Part shown: positions 5,609 through 6,270 of the stretch, in pieces
How the letters are laid out: each line of letters starts with the position of its first letter
Numbering within the stretch: the stretch's first letter is position 1
Source: Betaproteobacteria bacterium
GTDB lineage: Bacteria > Pseudomonadota > Gammaproteobacteria > Burkholderiales > Burkholderiaceae
Direction of reading: 5' to 3'
DNA length: 6,270 bases
NCBI GenBank assembly: GCA_018969885.1
Contig: JAGWXN010000196.1
Coordinates: 1-6,270, forward strand
Translations under genes and position numbers: made by a program
The notes under the pieces: generated by a model
Seen by the model: the letters and a program-made list of their open reading frames with translations, nothing else
What the model was told of the DNA's origin: nothing
Database searches by the model: none

Positions 5609-6270
5609 ATGAAACCAAGTTTACCGATCCTTGCGAGGATCCTGCCTGGCGCCGGCCGAACGCTCAGCGAAATGGGTAATTTGCCCTTCCCTTCCGTGCA
5701 CCCTTCCGGAGCTAGCCGACTGACCGTCGACGCGCCGACCCGTGTTTTCCACTGGTTGTTCGCGATGAGTCTGGTGGGCGCCTATCTGACCGGCGACAGC
5801 AAGTGGTTGCGCTCGTCGCATATCGCGTTCGGCTATATGATGATTGCACTGGTCGCCTTCCGCCTGATTTACGGGCTGATCGGCCCCCGCCATGTCCGTC
5901 TGAGCGCACTGCTGAAACGCGCAAGCGGCTGGTCGGCGTGGATGGAAGCGCTCAAGCCTGGTCGGCGTACCCTTGGTCGCCTCACCCCCCATTTGCAGCA
6001 CCTGTTCACCGCAAGCGTGGTGCTGTTGTTGATGGTGTGGATCGTGCCGGTATTCGTGACCGGATACTTTGCGCTGCATGAATGGGACAAGCTGCTGGGT
6101 GGCAAGATCTTTGAAACCCTGCATGAAGTTTTTGCAAACGGATTCCTGTTGTTGATCGCGCTCCATCTGGTCGGGCTACTGCTGTTTAGCCTTGTACGCC
6201 GACGTAACCTTGCAGCGCCGATGCTCACGGGACGCACGCCCGGTAGCGGTCCGTCAACTGTCCAACGCAA
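5609..6270 (+). CDS. Cytochrome b561-type di-haem membrane protein (3' end beyond the window)
   Basis: An open frame of 220 codons running off the right edge. It encodes a four-helix integral membrane cytochrome of the b561/Ni-Fe hydrogenase B-subunit type: helix 1 about 46-62 with His48 in RVFHW, helix 2 about 71-91 with His71 in HIAFGY, helix 3 about 132-155, helix 4 about 172-196 with His172 and His186, 14 residues apart. These four histidines are the expected axial ligands of two b haems. The tail RRRNLAAPMLTGR resembles the usual C-terminus, so probably only a few residues are missing. Such proteins pass electrons between quinol and a periplasmic partner, often a c-type cytochrome. It is divergent from the PepSY-regulator-kinase operon and shares its operator. 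About 45 residues precede helix 1, longer than usual; Met22 (5672) is an alternative start, and neither has a good Shine-Dalgarno. Confidence 0.88.
   Translation, partial: MKPSLPILARILPGAGRTLSEMGNLPFPSVHPSGASRLTVDAPTRVFHWLFAMSLVGAYLTGDSKWLRSSHIAFGYMMIALVAFRLIYGLIGPRHVRLSALLKRASGWSAWMEALKPGRRTLGRLTPHLQHLFTASVVLLLMVWIVPVFVTGYFALHEWDKLLGGKIFETLHEVFANGFLLLIALHLVGLLLFSLVRRRNLAAPMLTGRTPGSGPSTVQR

Noticed and set aside
5602..5679. Short + strand frame starting at the ATG just before the cytochrome start
   Set aside because: A 25-residue product overlapping the cytochrome gene in another frame, without a Shine-Dalgarno or recognisable features. A leader peptide role cannot be supported.
5621..6166. 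181-codon open frame on the - strand
   Set aside because: It lies antisense to the cytochrome b561-like gene, whose + strand frame shows four ligand histidines and four membrane helices. The antisense product is Gln/His/Arg-rich and resembles no protein family.

Overview
The window looks like chromosomal DNA of a GC-rich proteobacterium, most likely a betaproteobacterium of the Burkholderiales. The grounds are the strong G/C bias at third codon positions, an orphan Bug/TctC-type periplasmic binding protein (a family greatly expanded in that order), and the style of the two-component and cytochrome genes. I see no RNA genes, insertion sequences, CRISPR array or phage genes.

Left half, + strand (about 188-3134). 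A probable single transcription unit encodes a GntR/FCD-family regulator, a secreted Bug/TctC solute-binding protein and a TauD/TfdA-like Fe(II)/2-oxoglutarate dioxygenase. A good sigma-70-like promoter (TTGCCA, 17 bp, TATATT) precedes the regulator. A cluster of AATTG/CAATT half-sites covers the predicted transcription start, where an autorepressor would bind. The layout suggests a small catabolic unit: the binding protein captures an organic acid in the periplasm, the dioxygenase oxidises it or a derivative, and the GntR protein senses it. The substrate cannot be read from the sequence, and no TctA/TctB membrane partner is present.

Right half (3137-6270). Three genes on the - strand, in order of transcription, encode a small exported PepSY protein, a PhoP-like OmpR-family response regulator and a PhoQ-like sensor histidine kinase. 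The two regulator genes overlap by 4 bp. Divergent to them, on the + strand and running off the right edge, is a four-helix cytochrome b561-type membrane protein with all four expected haem-ligand histidines. The two units converge on the dioxygenase gene with only 2 bp between stop codons.

The most striking non-coding signal lies between the PepSY and cytochrome genes: four GTTCA half-sites arranged as two face-to-face direct repeats (TGAAC-N6-TGAAC-N5-GTTCA-N6-GTTCA, 5523-5559). Each pair has the 11-bp period used by OmpR/PhoP-type regulators and lies 12 bp from a possible -10 element of the gene it faces. The simplest model is that the response regulator controls its own operon and the cytochrome gene from this one symmetrical operator, linking an envelope signal to membrane electron transfer.
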